This document shows positions 12,833 through 25,251 of a stretch of 64,000 nt of DNA, one piece after another (within the stretch, counting starts at the first letter, position 1; each line of letters begins with the position of its first letter). Both the position numbers and the translations under genes were made by a program. Origin of the DNA: Adineta ricciae (taxonomy: Eukaryota > Rotifera > Eurotatoria > Adinetida > Adinetidae). The stretch spans positions 1 to 64,000 of the forward strand of contig CAJNOJ010000110.1 of NCBI GenBank assembly GCA_905250025.1. The letters are read 5' to 3'. The notes beneath the pieces were generated by a model. It was not told where the DNA came from and ran no database searches. It worked only from the letters and a program-made list of their open reading frames with translations.

Positions 12833-13189
12833 GAGTTTACTTATGTCAAGTCGAGGAAGTCATTGAAATAATAAAAAAAGACTTTTATATCAATGACGTC
12901 CTGCTCTGCTTTCCTCATTCAGTTTACCATTGGAGTTTTGCCATCTTTTTTATGATTATATACCATTGGTGACACGAAAGTCGACGGCTGATAGAGACAT
13001 CTAGTCTGATGAAATTTGCAATAGAATTGTATTTTAGAGCAGATTACGACTTGCACAGAGTTTCATTCATAATTTAGTGACACAAAATAATTCTATACTA
13101 AAGAAGTCATTTTTTTCGTCATCAAATTAAAATACATGCTTTTTGTGCAAAAACTAATTTCTACTATACAATACACGAATAAATAGAAG
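12833..13189. other. Short intergenic stretch, calpain-7 promoter side and COQ2 3' side
   Basis: About 350 bases without coding signal. It must hold the calpain-7 promoter and the COQ2 3' UTR. Nothing else is seen. Confidence 0.4.
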
Positions 13190-14241
13190 TCATTTAAAAA
13201 GATTTCCAACGAAAATACAAGCAAGAATCATGAGACCCGTCGTACGATTTGATACAAATGTCTTCCAACAGGATTGATCATCATGTAGATTAACATTTTC
13301 AATTTGCCGCCAGAGATGACAACCGACACCAACTAAACCGAGGTAATACGGCCAGGTTTGATCAACACTCAAGCCAACTGTGATCAGATGTGTCAACATA
13401 CCGACGGAGAAAGCACGCAGCCATAGTTTGGAATCTTTGCCGAAAAGAAGGGCGGTTGATTTAACACCAATAAGCAAATCATCTTGTTTATCTTGATGGG
13501 CATAGATCGTATCGTAATGAAGTGTCCAACAGATACTTGCAAAATATAGAGGAAAAATAACTGCTGGATATATTTGACCAGTTGCTGCAGTGAAACCCAT
13601 CAAGGTACCCCTACAAATATTCTTCTTGAAAGTGAGCATCACCTATCGAATTATTCCACTCACCAATTTAGTGTTACTCCGAGAAAGAATTGTGGCCAGT
13701 ATGTGTATCGTTTCATCAGTGGGTAAATAAATACAGGTATTAATGATAACACACCGATACCAATTGTTGGCAGGTTCAATTGAATCAAAACTAGGAAGCC
13801 TAGTGATAGTTGGGTTACAAGCCAAATGATTCCCTGTCGAGTTGAAAGCTGTCTACTCGCCAATGGCCTTCCTTTCGTTCGTTCTACCCGACGATCATAC
13901 TCTCTATCCCACAGGTCATTTATTGTACAACCGGCTCCTCGCATCAGTATCGTTCCGATACCGAACAAGCCGAACAGAGAGAGCGTATTCAAGGAGGTTT
14001 CGGCCAAAGCGATACTCCATGCTCCAGGTAAAAATATCACCCACGAACCAGTTGGTTTATCCAGCCGACTTAAACGAACGTATGGATGAAGAGATTTTGG
14101 TAGACGATCGAATACAGATCGAGGACGAGATATTGTATTTCTTTTCGTTGAAGATAGGTGGCATACTGATATGTTTGAAAGACGAAAGATTGCTGAGCGT
14201 GAAAACAAGGAACATACGTTTTGCCGTAACAATGGAATCAT
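13190..14241 (-). CDS. COQ2: 4-hydroxybenzoate polyprenyltransferase, mitochondrial (ubiquinone synthesis)
   Basis: Joins a polyprenyl chain to 4-hydroxybenzoate, the step that commits to ubiquinone, in the inner mitochondrial membrane. Two exons split by a 53 bp intron (13611-13663) give 332 residues. The basic, Ser-rich start (MIPLLRQNVCSLFSRSAIFR) looks like a mitochondrial presequence. The two aspartate motifs that bind Mg-diphosphate are present: NDLWDREYDRRVERTKGRPL in exon 1 and HQDKQDD in exon 2. Several hydrophobic spans surround them, as in the UbiA family. The conserved LDKPTGSWVIFLPGAWS segment is near residue 60. It lies on the same strand as calpain-7 and the next upstream gene. 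A TTGTAG acceptor-like sequence sits about 9 bases before the start codon. Confidence 0.97.
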
Positions 14242-14483
14242 TAAAATAATCTACAACCAACGAATTTGGATTTTATGTTCTAACTGATCAACTTCATCTT
14301 TTTGATTCGATACCGAGCGTATCTTATTAAGACTTTAGTTCAATCTATAATTAAAAAGAAGTAGTTTTTAACGGAGAATCATATCGTTTATTTTTGAAAG
14401 ACAATGCATGGTATATGTCTAGTTGTACTAGGATGAATAAATATGTATATATCATAAAAAGTTAGCAAAATATCACTGGTTGA

Positions 14484-15187
14484 TCACTCTCGTTTCTTTG
14501 TTGTTTGAATAAAACGATCGTGAACGACGCAACTTAGTGCAGAAAGAGCAACAAAGAAGTATCCAAAACTTCGACGAAACAAATTCTTATACATCCAACC
14601 AATGCCAGGTATGCCATCGATCATATCGGCAAATGACCTACAAGACAAGTAAATACAATTTCCAGAGAAAATAAGCCTACGTACCACATCTCTTCGTGTC
14701 GAAATATTTCAAATTTAGGATCATCGATGTTGTCCGTATTCAGCAGTCGAAATTCGTAGACAAAGATCGAACGTAATGGATATGTATAAATCCATGAAAA
14801 TTGTTGTAAATTCATGATTCCATCAACAATGCAGCGACCTGTCGTTCCATCGTCATTTAGCTTGACATTCAATTGGAATGTATCAAATGTGAAGTGAAAC
14901 ATATTATGAAAACCTATTTGGTGCTGATCACAATCATGACGAGATCAAATTCATGCCTTACCTTTCATTCCGATTCGATACAATTTCTTGTCACCGCCTT
15001 CTTGCCAAGGATCTTTGAAAATCACATCATCAGCTATGTATGGTAAGACTTGTCGATCGAGTAGGGCACCAGGTACATTGGTTGTGTATAGTAATTGGGT
15101 TATTGTATGAAATTGACGTTCTAGTTGATTGACAAGTTTGACCTGATTAGCAGAACTTTTCGGACGAAATGTGAAGTTTTCCGACAT
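14484..15187 (-). CDS. Small NTF2-like protein with C-terminal membrane anchor (DUF2358/C6orf136-like)
   Basis: Three exons encode about 200 residues. The middle contains FKDPW, FHNMFHFTFDTFQLNV and EIFRHEEMW, which looks like the cone-shaped NTF2-like fold of the DUF2358 family (human C6orf136). The C-terminus has a hydrophobic stretch (RRSFGYFFVALSALSCVVHD) that could anchor it in a membrane. The first intron begins GTAAGG next to 14961. I chose the ATG of MSENFTFRP (15187); another in-frame ATG lies 27 bases upstream. DUF2358 proteins have no settled function, so none is claimed. The family call is from pattern memory only. Confidence 0.6.
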
Positions 15188-15268
15188 GTTGGAAGTTAGA
15201 AAAAAAAATTTCACGGGGAAGATAAGATGTTTGACTGTGGACGGACTGAGTCTGTAGTTCGTTCGTAA

Positions 15269-15466
15269 ATGGCACTTAAACGGGCAAATCGTAAACCGTA
15301 TGAAACATTTCGACTACGCACGACATCTGTTCGATTGAGAAACATACGCGAAAGACGAAGAGAGTCTCTGAACTGTCCAACGAAAATCAATTTCTCTGAG
15401 GAATTTGACTCATTAGTTAACTGTCAACTTCTCACAGATGATCCCATTGAAGATATGTTAATTTGA
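15269..15466 (+). CDS. Possible small basic protein, unknown
   Basis: A 65-codon frame with an ATG, opposite in direction to the gene at 14484-15187 and only 80 bases from it. The first half is very basic (NIRERRRESLNC) and the second half acidic (FSEEFDSLVN). It has no known domain. The divergent position and amino-acid make-up are compatible with a real small gene, but chance cannot be excluded. Confidence 0.35.
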   Translation: MALKRANRKPYETFRLRTTSVRLRNIRERRRESLNCPTKINFSEEFDSLVNCQLLTDDPIEDMLI

Positions 15467-17296
15467 GCCGTTTCTTTTTCCTAGGATGCTCTTCGAGTCT
15501 AGACATGATAGTCTTATTTTATTCTTATTTAATTAATAATCACTCCCCAGTGTCATTTCTTAAACATCGAGGAATAGTTTGAACTAATTGACATTCGTAG
15601 GATAGCTCTTTTTCATATCGATTCAATAAACAAAGTACAATGTACTCGATGATTTCTATATGAAAATAACTGTTGAGACATTTATAGGTCGCCTGATTTG
15701 AATATACGAACTATATTTATCCAAACATTATTTTTCTGTAAACTAAATTACAATAAATTATCATGCATCAAAGAATAAGACGCATTAGGACATATTCAAC
15801 GTTGCTGGTGCGTATACTCAACTATACATGCATTGTAGTTCTATTCCTTGGTGAGTGCTTTTAATAAACATAAGAACTGTTATAAAATTTTTACGATGTT
15901 TTATTGGATATTGACATGAAATTTATGATCAATGTGATATGTACAATCGTTTGGTACATATAATCGAGTTAGACGAGTCAACTTCTGATATTTCATATCC
16001 ATGTCACGTTCCTTCATTATCGGTCTGCTTGTACGCATAATTGATGAATCGCAACGACCTAATATGTTTTCTCAAGGACAACGAGAAGGTTCTCATCATC
16101 GTTATCGGATAATTTCTCTATCAATTAATGAACAACTCTATGTCTCATTGTCATTAAATAGGCTTTTCTTTTCCTCTCTATGCCATTTAATGATGTGCAT
16201 AGAACGTCAATGACATATACATCATGCATGTTTATGTTATCCCGATGAAGCGGCAGAAAAATCGAAGAACAAATGATCTCGCAGCGTAAAAAGTTTGAAC
16301 ATCGTGTTTTAAGCGAAAGTTCTCGAAGAAAAAAAAGCGAAAGAAGAAAGAAACCCTTGAGATTCTCAAGTATTGTAAAACAAACTGCACCTTATGTATG
16401 ATGTTGTTTGTCTTTCATCACCTTTTCTTCCCGTATATAGATTTCAATACTGATGACATGTTGCAATCGAGTGTATCCATGTACACCTGAAGCAAAAATA
16501 TTATTCTACCAATCAACAAACTTTCTTACAAGTATGTATACCGTACACAAGAAGGAAAGCAATTGAGATTAAAAAGAATTGTAAAACGTATGAAACAAGA
16601 AAAATCGTTCGAAGGCAAGAAAAAACGAGTTCCAATCTTTGTTTGCCTTTCGATCAGACTCGAGTGAGAAACATCTCATCTGCAGCGCAGCATATTGATA
16701 CAATATCCACTATTCTTATCTAGCATATTCAAATATTGCCCGAAGGTTAAATATAAAAACTAACAAATTTGATCATTATCATATGTATACCTATTCAATA
16801 GAATGTCTATGTATATAGTCGCCATCGGCTTTCAACACGTATTTGTTCGTTTTTATTATTATTATAAGTGCCCTCGCGCATCAGTCACTGTTCTTGGGAA
16901 AGCAGCTGATATCATTATCATTCTTGACATACCCACACACACACACACACACACTAGCATCGATAGATTCATTCAGAACGCGTACGATCAGAAGTTTTCT
17001 TTTGGTATGCGTACTAATAGAAAAATGCTGTGCGAATTATCATGTACATGTATAATGTTTCGATAAGACGCGCATGATTGCCGAACAATCGTAGTAAACG
17101 AGCACTGTATGTAGTTGTAGAGTGTGAATGAAATAGTTCTGTGGAGAGAAACAATACGACGAAAAAGAAGATAGAAATAGAGAACATATATGTATATATA
17201 TATAAATATTTATGTATATAAAACACGAGAGCAAACGAACGGACGGTAAATGTAAAATAAGAAAAACGTAGTAAGAAGCATCGAAGACGAAATTTC
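15467..17296. other. Gene-free stretch downstream of the tristetraprolin-like gene
   Basis: About 1.8 kb with no credible coding frame. It holds a CA microsatellite at 16933-16954 and AT-rich runs near 17185-17220. Part of it should be the 3' UTR of the tristetraprolin-like gene on the minus strand. Confidence 0.4.
16933..16954. repeat. (CA)n microsatellite
   Basis: A run of about 11 CA units in non-coding DNA. Frames read through it are artefacts. Confidence 0.9.
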
Positions 17297-18704
17297 TTAA
17301 ATATATTGTGGAACTAAACTGCTATTCGATGATGAGGACGATGAACATGTACAACGTGTAAATGTATCTGGTATAGTAGAGAAAATAGATGGATAAATCT
17401 GTAGTTGATCTTGCCCTTGAAAAACATCACCAGCATCGTAAGAAAATAAAGCTTGATTAAGTTCTTCGAACGTAAAAGGAAACTGGGATGGCGAATGAGA
17501 TTGATCTGAATAAGTTGTAAAATCACTGTTCATACGATTTCTACAAGAACGAACAAAGTAAATCAAACATTCAGAGAACAGAAAAACAAAATCATGTACC
17601 TAGATATTGATTTTTGTGGCGTTTGAGGTGTTCGTCCGTCGGAATGTCGTCGTATGGTTGATGAATGATCAGTGGTATTTATTGCTGCGCGCGCTTCGTG
17701 AATATCGTGAATGAAATGACATCGAGGCCCGTATGGACAATAACCCGCTAAAAAATTAATTGAAGTAAATTATCAAAGATTACTGTCAAAATAGTTACTC
17801 GTATGAAATGTACGACAATATTCAGTTTTATACTTTGGATGACGCATTAAAATTCTTAATTCTTTGATTCCATGTGAAAATTGACATTTATCACCATATT
17901 TGCATTTACCCGTTTCTGTGAATGGCCGACATAGTTCTGTTTTGTACCGTGTAACACATACATGCGATTGTGACATGGATGTTTTAGCAGTTGGTGTTGA
18001 TGAAATTCTCATTGGTTGTTGCTGTTGCTGCTGCTGTTGTTGTTGTTGATGTTGTACGATATCAGTTGATGGTAAGCGTGGAGATGATAGAGAAGATGTT
18101 GACGATCCTGATGATGAATAGCAAGACGAATGCGATTCTTTACTTGGCATTGCTAGTTTTATCTAGAAGATCGTCATTACAACATTGATGCACTTTTTCT
18201 TTGAAATAGTATATGTATCGAAAAAACTTTGAGAAAAGGAAAAAACAAAAACGAATGCACGACGAAGCGTGTTGTAAGATGAGAAGATGCAAAATGTGTA
18301 TATGTATGTGTGTGTGTGTGTGTGTAGAATGTAGATATTATTATGCGTGCATAGTGTATAGTAGTAGTTAAGAGAAGAGAATACCAAAGAGAAAGGGGAA
18401 GAGAAGGAGAGAACAGAACAGATCGAGTAAACGTCATGGCAAAGACAGCAGAAAAGAAATGGAACGAAAGGAAGAAGGGTAAAGAGCAATAGTTTGTAAC
18501 AGCGAAACTTCACGATGATTGTATGAATGGGCACTTTTCTGCCTTTCTCGCACGAGCGTAAGCGCTTTTTCACTCCACTTTTTTTTCCACAGACTACAAA
18601 AGGACAAAAAAAATCGAAAGTTATGAAGATGGCATTCAAGATATTTTTTATCCATTTTTAACGTAAAACTTACTTTTAGTCTTTCCTGTCATTTTCTTAG
18701 ACAT
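17297..18704 (-). CDS. ZFP36-like: Tristetraprolin/ZFP36-like tandem CCCH zinc finger protein
   Basis: An RNA-binding protein that recognises AU-rich elements in mRNA 3' UTRs and promotes decay. It has the two CCCH fingers of the TTP family: [20 protein letters not shown] leading into KCQFSHG, and [20 protein letters not shown] leading into CHFIH, joined across an intron at about 17748-17807. The N-terminal part is Ser-rich with a run of ten or more Gln. The C-terminus ends SLVPQYI and I do not see the family's usual CNOT1-binding tail. The main frame can start at ATG 18150 (MPSKESHSS). An upstream exon at 18674-18704 ([10 protein letters not shown], donor GTAAGT) splices in frame to an acceptor at 18153, so I extend the gene to 18704. 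The Gln tract is encoded by mixed CAA/CAG codons. Confidence 0.93.
18307..18325. repeat. (GT)n microsatellite in a probable 5' intron
   Basis: A short GT run inside the 521 bp candidate first intron of the tristetraprolin-like gene. Confidence 0.85.
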
Positions 18705-20274
18705 GCCGGTCAACGATCATCTTTCTTTCTCGTTTTTTTTCCTACATACGTCTAACCGGAAGAAATAAGTGTCATACTGCGTCATAGATTATATATGCAT
18801 ACATTACTCAGAGCTCGTCTTTTGTTGCGTAAATTTCCAGTATATTCACTAGAGGTCGGTGGGTTTTTAAAGACAAAGTTCATTTTTTTCCTCGTTCTCT
18901 CGCTTTGTCGTCCTTTTTTCATTGATTTTGTGTGTGTGTATGTCAAAAGGAAAAGAAGAAAGAATATATGAAGTCATCATGTTGTAATTACAAATTTTCA
19001 ATTTTCAATTTCTTTCTTTTTCTTGAATATCAACGAAAAAAAAACGTTTTTAACAACATACCTGCGATTGATAATTGAACGAAATAGATAAAAACGAGTG
19101 AAAAAAAAGAGCAAGAACGGAAATATACATACATAGTTGTATTTATGATATTGACTTTTATTCTTATTCTCTTCGTGAAAGGCCTTGACTTTACATGATG
19201 AATGTGAATGAGAGGAGAAATAAAGAACGAGTCGTATACGGATTTCGTTTCTGGCATCGGCTATGTGCGATTCGCAACTTGTAAATCTACGCGTCAATGA
19301 AACGACTAAAAATGTTACATATTTATGATACTATCTCTCTCTATACACAGCGACGAACTTTGATGTTGCTGCTTTAACAGTAATGAAATATATGCAATTC
19401 CCTTTTTATCGTTGTCTTGCCAAATTTGATGTACAGCGACGTCGTATACGAGAAAAATGTACATGAATCACTCTGAGTCAAACTTATCGTTCGTTAGCAA
19501 ACATATACAATTGCAAGTCGATAATTGCACACTTAATGATAAGCACGCAAAGAGATTTTTCTTTTTTTTTGTGTCATTTCAATCATCGAAATCTGGTGCA
19601 CTTTCAAGGGTTAAATCAAATATTCCTTCAATTGAAGTTTTATGTATGGCAACAGACGCATATGTGTACGATTCGATTTCAATTCATACACAACTATATA
19701 TAATTCGCGTCAACTTGTCACTAAAGAATGCTTATGATTCAGCTCGAATATGAACAGTATCAAGGCTTTTTCCAAGTTGACTCACAAAAGACTTTTTCCC
19801 CCCGTTCGCGTCTTCTATGTTTTTATTAAATCAATACCGAGACATACTATTTACGACCGTAACTTATCATTTTAATAGCTGTCATAATATAGCTATACAT
19901 CTCGATATGGTAAAAAAGTACAAATATGGAAGAAAAACACAACATTTTCTACGTGCTCTCGAGCCGACTGATGAAAGAGGAAAAAACAACGAGCGAGATC
20001 TCGTCTGAATCAATTGGATCTTCTAGCAATTGGCAAATAAATGTAACGCAGATGTTTTTCGAATGATGTCACACAGAACGATATTTGTTGACATTTTGTG
20101 TGCTTTTCTCAATATCTGACGACATTTTCTTTTCAAAAAATACGAACGAAGTGAAGAAAACTTAATCAGTTTTGCTGAGAATGATACACATCTGTTTGGA
20201 TTCTTGGCCTCTTGCTCCTTTATCACAAGAGGCCATCTCACAAAATTTGCTAATCCGTTTGATATGCAATAGTA
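18705..20274. other. Intergenic stretch between two divergent genes
   Basis: About 1.6 kb between the minus-strand zinc finger gene and the plus-strand receptor gene, so it should hold both promoters. Frames here are short and of unlikely composition. No RNA gene or element was recognised. Confidence 0.4.
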
Positions 20275-23109
20275 ATGCTGATCGTATTGATTTACTTGTT
20301 TCTCCTTTCAATTCAGTTTGCACTATCTAATCAAAGTTTTCCACTCGCTGTCAGAGATGATCTGACAGTCTCGAAAGTCAAACAGACTCGAAATCGTGCT
20401 AGTGTACCGCAATCGTTAACATTGCTAATGAATTTTAAAGAAGATGGAACGACATCATTTCAAATCATGCAAGGTTGGTTGTTGATCAATTGTAATTGCT
20501 TACTTATTTCTATTCCATAGGTACGCAGATCGTTTATTTGGATAATGGATTTTGCCAATACGGGCAACTGTTCGATCCGTCGACAGGTTATTGTCGAGAT
20601 ATTTATTGTCAAGAATTGAATTATAAATTCAACGGAACAACTTGTATACCCGATGAACATAAAAATTCATCATATGTGCAGAAACGAATGAGCGACATCG
20701 ACTTATCCTTAACACTGAATATTTTCCCAAGTACTCATTACCAACGGGGGAATTTTTCTAAACGTTTAAATAGTCAAATGAATGATATTTGCACGAGCCA
20801 TTGGAAACAAATGTTTCATAATGCTTTACGCAGTAAGTGTCGGACATTTTCTTGCTTTTTAAAGAAAACTGCGAACGATTTAGGTTATCTTGATATTGAC
20901 TATGAACGTATTACGAAAATCAGATGCTATTTGCAAGAAGATGCTATGGAATCGGCAGAGAAAACGACGATAAAACCAAAGGGAAAAGCTTCAGTGTTAA
21001 CAACTCCGTCAAGTAACACTTTATATGAAACAATTGAACATGTTTTGAAAAAAAACCAATCTATTTCTACCAACTTCTTTTTTTCCATCATCGATAAAGA
21101 CCATGATTCAAACGATACATTAACAAGTTTACATGTCGTCACTCTTCTTTTACTTGCGTCAGAATTCCATGCTATTATTGATCTATGTCAAGATTACGCG
21201 ATTAAAGTGGAAACACTATCAATTGTATCGGATAAGAATAAGACTCGAGATGAATTTTGTAGCGATCCTGATGTCATGTATCCAACCAAAAATGGAATTA
21301 TACGTCGACGTGTCCGACCCGACGGCGAGCTTGACTATGTTGTTGAAATACCCGAATTGGAAACGACATATGAAAGTGGAGACTATACGTATCTACTTAT
21401 GGTTTCAACTTTAACACAACCGCAAACATCAGCGCAGGATATGGTAATTTGCTATTAAGAAGAATGTTGATATAAAAGCTTTTCGTTTAGCAAGAGATCG
21501 CTGGTCAATCTTCGTCAACAAATTCGACTTCGGCAATGAAATTAGTTTCCGTCTGTAATCGTCAACCGCGCATCGTTGGTCGTTGTCCTGACAGTCTCGT
21601 GATGCGTCTCGCCTTATGTGAAATAGTTCAATATACAAATTTCTCCATCCGTGTCAAACGCACAGGTCGTCTCTATACAAACCGCGAATATCGTTACGAT
21701 GAATATCGACCCGACTTGTATGTTGTCGTTTGTAAACATCAAGCACAAAACGGAACGACAACGAGTAAAAAACTTGGCTTCTTTGAGAAAGCTCCTGGAA
21801 TACTTTCATCTGTGGCGACATTTCTTTCCATATGTGCATTAGCTATCACTCTATTTACATTCATTCTCTTCTCTTCCCTACGTAATTTGCCGGGATGTAA
21901 TACCATGAATTTAATTATCGCACTGATGGTTGCTGAAGCGTTGTTTTTGTGCCAAAGTCTGATGATTGTGACGAAGCCAAGTGTTTGTCTGCTGTTTGCA
22001 TTAGGCATACATTTCTTCTATCTAGCGAGTTTCTTTTGGATGAATGTCATGGCCTATGATCTATGGAGAACGTTCCACAAAGGTTTTTCACTTTATGTCT
22101 ATGAAATTCATGAACGTTTGCCATTCTATGCTCTGTACGCATGGGGTGTGCCAGTGATTATTGTCGTTATTGGAATTGTATTAGATGCAGCGAATACTAA
22201 ATTAAAACCGTGCTATGGACGATTCTTTCGTGGGTGTTACGATGTATGCTTTAGGACAAAGAATGACACACCATTGCAAGGTAAGTGATACAGAACTCGA
22301 ATCATGACGAATAGAGATGAATGGATCGGTTTTTTAGGTTGCTGGATTGAATCAGCCTTGATGCGTTTCATCTTATTTGGATGTCCAGTGGCTATTATTC
22401 TTCTGATTAATTTCGTGTTCTATACCTTGACTGTCCGAAGCATCCGTCGCGGTTTAAAGAAAGGTTCGAAGCATGTTTTTTTGTTTTTGAAAACAAAACG
22501 AGTCTTTTGGTTGATGATTTAGTTCGTGTTCAAGTCGAACGCAAATTCCAACGTAAAAAACAAGTTGTACCCGGTGAACATGATGTGAAAATTTACATGC
22601 GAATGGCTGTCTTAGCTGGCTTTGGTTGGACCATTGGTTTCATTCTATTCATTCTACCCGATGGACCGGAAGATTTCGAACGATATTTGGCAGCTGTCTT
22701 CAAATATCTCTTTATTCTTCTTAATGCCACACCAGGCCTATTCATCTTTGGGGTCTATGTATGCAACCGTCGCGTCTTCTCGTTGTATGGCCAATTACTA
22801 CGACGAATCTGCGAATTCATTCGGTTAAGTTTTACTCGGTTTGAAGAAAATCTGTTGAGTCGCAGTCAAAGTTGGTACAGTAAAACTAAAGTCAAGTTAC
22901 AAACACTCAACGCTAGTAAGTATAAGGCAAAACAAGAAGAAGTATTCATGTCTACATTGCCAACTAATTCAAATGGCACACCAGTGAAATTAATCAAGAA
23001 AACTGTCTTAACACAATTATTGTCAGAGCAGCACAATCGATTGGCCGACGAACTGAGCACAAATTATCAGGCAACAAATTCGACATCACTCACAAGTTCA
23101 GAAGAGTAA
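20275..23109 (+). CDS. Seven-transmembrane receptor, family B / methuselah-adhesion-like
   Basis: Begins with a signal peptide (MLIVLIYLFLLSIQFALSNQ), followed by a large extracellular region of about 450 residues with paired cysteines (for example FCQYGQLFDPSTGYC) and several N-glycosylation sites. Seven hydrophobic spans start at about 21800 (ILSSVATFLSICALAITLFT). Typical family-B features include LRNLPGCNTMNLIIALMVAE in TM1-TM2, FFWMNVMAYDLWRTF in TM3 and FGWTIGFILFIL in TM6. I see no GPS autoproteolysis motif (HLTxF type), so methuselah-like or a reduced adhesion receptor are both possible. Four short introns: about 20472-20520, 21433-21489, 22281-22338 and 22462-22522. A polyadenylation signal AATAAA lies at 23150-23155. 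The ligand cannot be guessed. Confidence 0.88.
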
Positions 23110-23329
23110 ATTCTACACACATTCTATTTTTGTCAAATATGTACACATGAATAAATCGATCATCAAGCTAATATATCGTTCATGTTCGTACAAATAATGA
23201 ATGATTAATCATGAGTTATAACAACATGATCCTTAGAGATAATCCAATGTTGTTATCGTATCATTTGAACTAATATGACCTATTCATTCTCTGTTTTCAT
23301 GTAAATTTTATTCATTGATATTGAGGATA

Positions 23330-24497
23330 TTAGCTATGGTTTACAGAAACTTTGGATTGTTCGACTGTGTACGCAGCTGACCGGTGTTTCTTTGAACAGA
23401 ATTTGTTTCGAACAGATTGTTTTGCTATTTGAAGCATTTCAAGGAGAGCTTTCCGTAAGATTTGACAGCTAAGAAAACAAGCGTATCCAGTAATGGCATT
23501 GTTCATCATTTCTAAGCCTAAGAGATAATAGTATTAATAGAAAGACAGATAGATTCAAGCTCATACCTTGAAATATATGTGTAATGAAGGATATAATCGA
23601 GTCATTAACATGTTTCGAGTTCATGTAAAGATTCCATAGGATGATAAATGAACGTGGCACGACGAAAACTGAGAAAATTGTTAGAAAGAAGAGGATCCAA
23701 ATGGATTCAACTATCTTTCGACTGGCAATCAACGGTAAATGCCGTAACTTGTAAAAGAGAATCGTATTACATACCAGCAATGCTGTTACCGGTAAAACAT
23801 CATCAATTAAAATGTAACTTATAATCATTAGTAGCGCGGGATTATAAATATGAGGACCATAGTAAAAGTTTGGATTAGGCACATTTATTAAGAATAATCG
23901 AACCGGATCGATGTATGATTTGATATAACGACTCGGAATGAAATTCACATGTTGACTGATGAGAGCACAGATGAGTAAAAGTACGATTAAAAATAATATT
24001 CGCCGTTGTTTCAAACGTTGATCAATCGTCATTTTCTTTGAATGAACACTGTAGCGATTTACTGACCAGTATTTGATAGTTATCAATCGTTCGATAGCGA
24101 GGACAACTTTCAACCAATTCGTCACGATTTTCCCATAACGATAAAACACGATATATACAGTTGAAATGACTGTATTTATTGGAATGATATCTGCTTGTAG
24201 AAGATAATAAACAATAACCGAAAATAGACGAACAATGTCGAATACAGCGATGAAAATAAGAAGTAAACCGTATGGAAAACGACAAAATGATGAATGATAA
24301 ATGGCCAAAAGGAGTGCTGTATTACCAACAGTACCAAATACAATGCAAACAATACTGATAACTTCACCAAGATGGAAACCAATGAGAATTGCTTCAGTTG
24401 GTCTCAAAATATCTGCTGCACTTGTTGTGTTTACAACTGTTTGATTAGCATCATATACCAGTGACGATACGTTCGATACACTCTCATACGAAGACAT
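23330..24497 (-). CDS. Rhodopsin-like orphan GPCR
   Basis: Seven hydrophobic spans follow an N-glycosylated N-terminus (NVSS, NQTV, NTTS). TM1 has GTVGNTALLLAIY, matching the GN of class A receptors. TM3 ends with VLAIERLITIKYW in place of DRY. A 49 bp intron (23518-23566) splits TM7: the spliced tail reads NNAITGYACFLSCQILRKAL, with NAITGY standing where NPxxY is expected, then a basic cytoplasmic tail ending VSVNHS. I chose the ATG at 24497 (MSSYESVSN); a longer in-frame start exists at 24683. It converges with the neighbouring family-B-like receptor, stop codons 220 bases apart. Such orphan class A receptors are numerous in rotifers; ligand unknown. Confidence 0.85.
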
Positions 24498-25030
24498 TCT
24501 ATGCACTGAAAAACTACTGATAAAAGTGAAATCTAATTGCTCTGTTATTGGTGAAATTCTTTTTTTTAATGAAAACAGAGTCGACTTTTGCTCATAATCA
24601 AATAATAATAAGAAAAACATGGTTTCAAAGTTAAAGATCGTATTTTCCTGCCGGTAATTAGAAAATGAAGGTAGGATTATCATACCATGGACAAAAGAAC
24701 GTTATACTTCGCTGCTATTGGTTCATTCAATACAAGAAAATTAGTTACGAGTCAACTGATCCTAGAAAAAGAAACTTTGCATTCCGTGAACGCACTTTAA
24801 GGATCTATTAGAGTATTGGATTTAATTATATGCCTATCTTATATAGCTACACAACAAAAGGGCAGATAATATCGTCACCGACTATGATTTACCTTACAAC
24901 TATTAAACCTCTAAAGTTAATAATGTAGGTTGGTGAGCAGTGAAATCTTTCAAGCTAAGCTCGCTTTCATTTATTCATCAACATAATGACGTTCGTATGT
25001 ATGTTGGGAAGGCATAACCGGATATTCAAC
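24498..25030. other. Stretch between a GPCR and the 5S rRNA gene
   Basis: Contains the promoter side of the rhodopsin-like receptor. No coding signal outside a possible N-terminal extension of that receptor, and no other RNA gene recognised. Confidence 0.4.
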
Positions 25031-25149
25031 GCTTACGGCCATACCACGTTGAATACACCAGTTCTCGTCCGATCACTGAAGTTAAGCAACGTCGGGCTCG
25101 GTTAGTACTTGGATGGGTGACCGCCTGGGAATACCGAGTGTCGTAAGCT
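25031..25149 (+). rRNA. 5S ribosomal RNA
   Basis: The sequence starts GCTTACGGCCATACCACG and ends GAGTGTCGTAAGC, whose ends pair to form helix I. Inside are GATCACTGAAGTTAAGCAAC, CTCGGTTAGTACTTGGATGG and GTGACCGCCTGGGAATACC, the conserved loop B-E segments that also hold the internal RNA polymerase III promoter (box A, intermediate element, box C). Six T residues directly after the gene act as the polymerase III terminator. Length about 119 nt, as normal. It stands alone here; no second copy is seen within the window. Confidence 0.97.
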
Positions 25150-25251
25150 TTTTTGTTCTCTACTTAAACCATCAAGTAAATACACTCTGTTCACGAAAGA
25201 AAAGATTAGAATTCAAGAGAACATACAAGATAACTGTCAAGAAAATTTATT

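Noticed and set aside
16803-19297. Several frames rich in Phe, Tyr, His and Thr
   Set aside because: They run through CA/GT repeats and UTR-like DNA.
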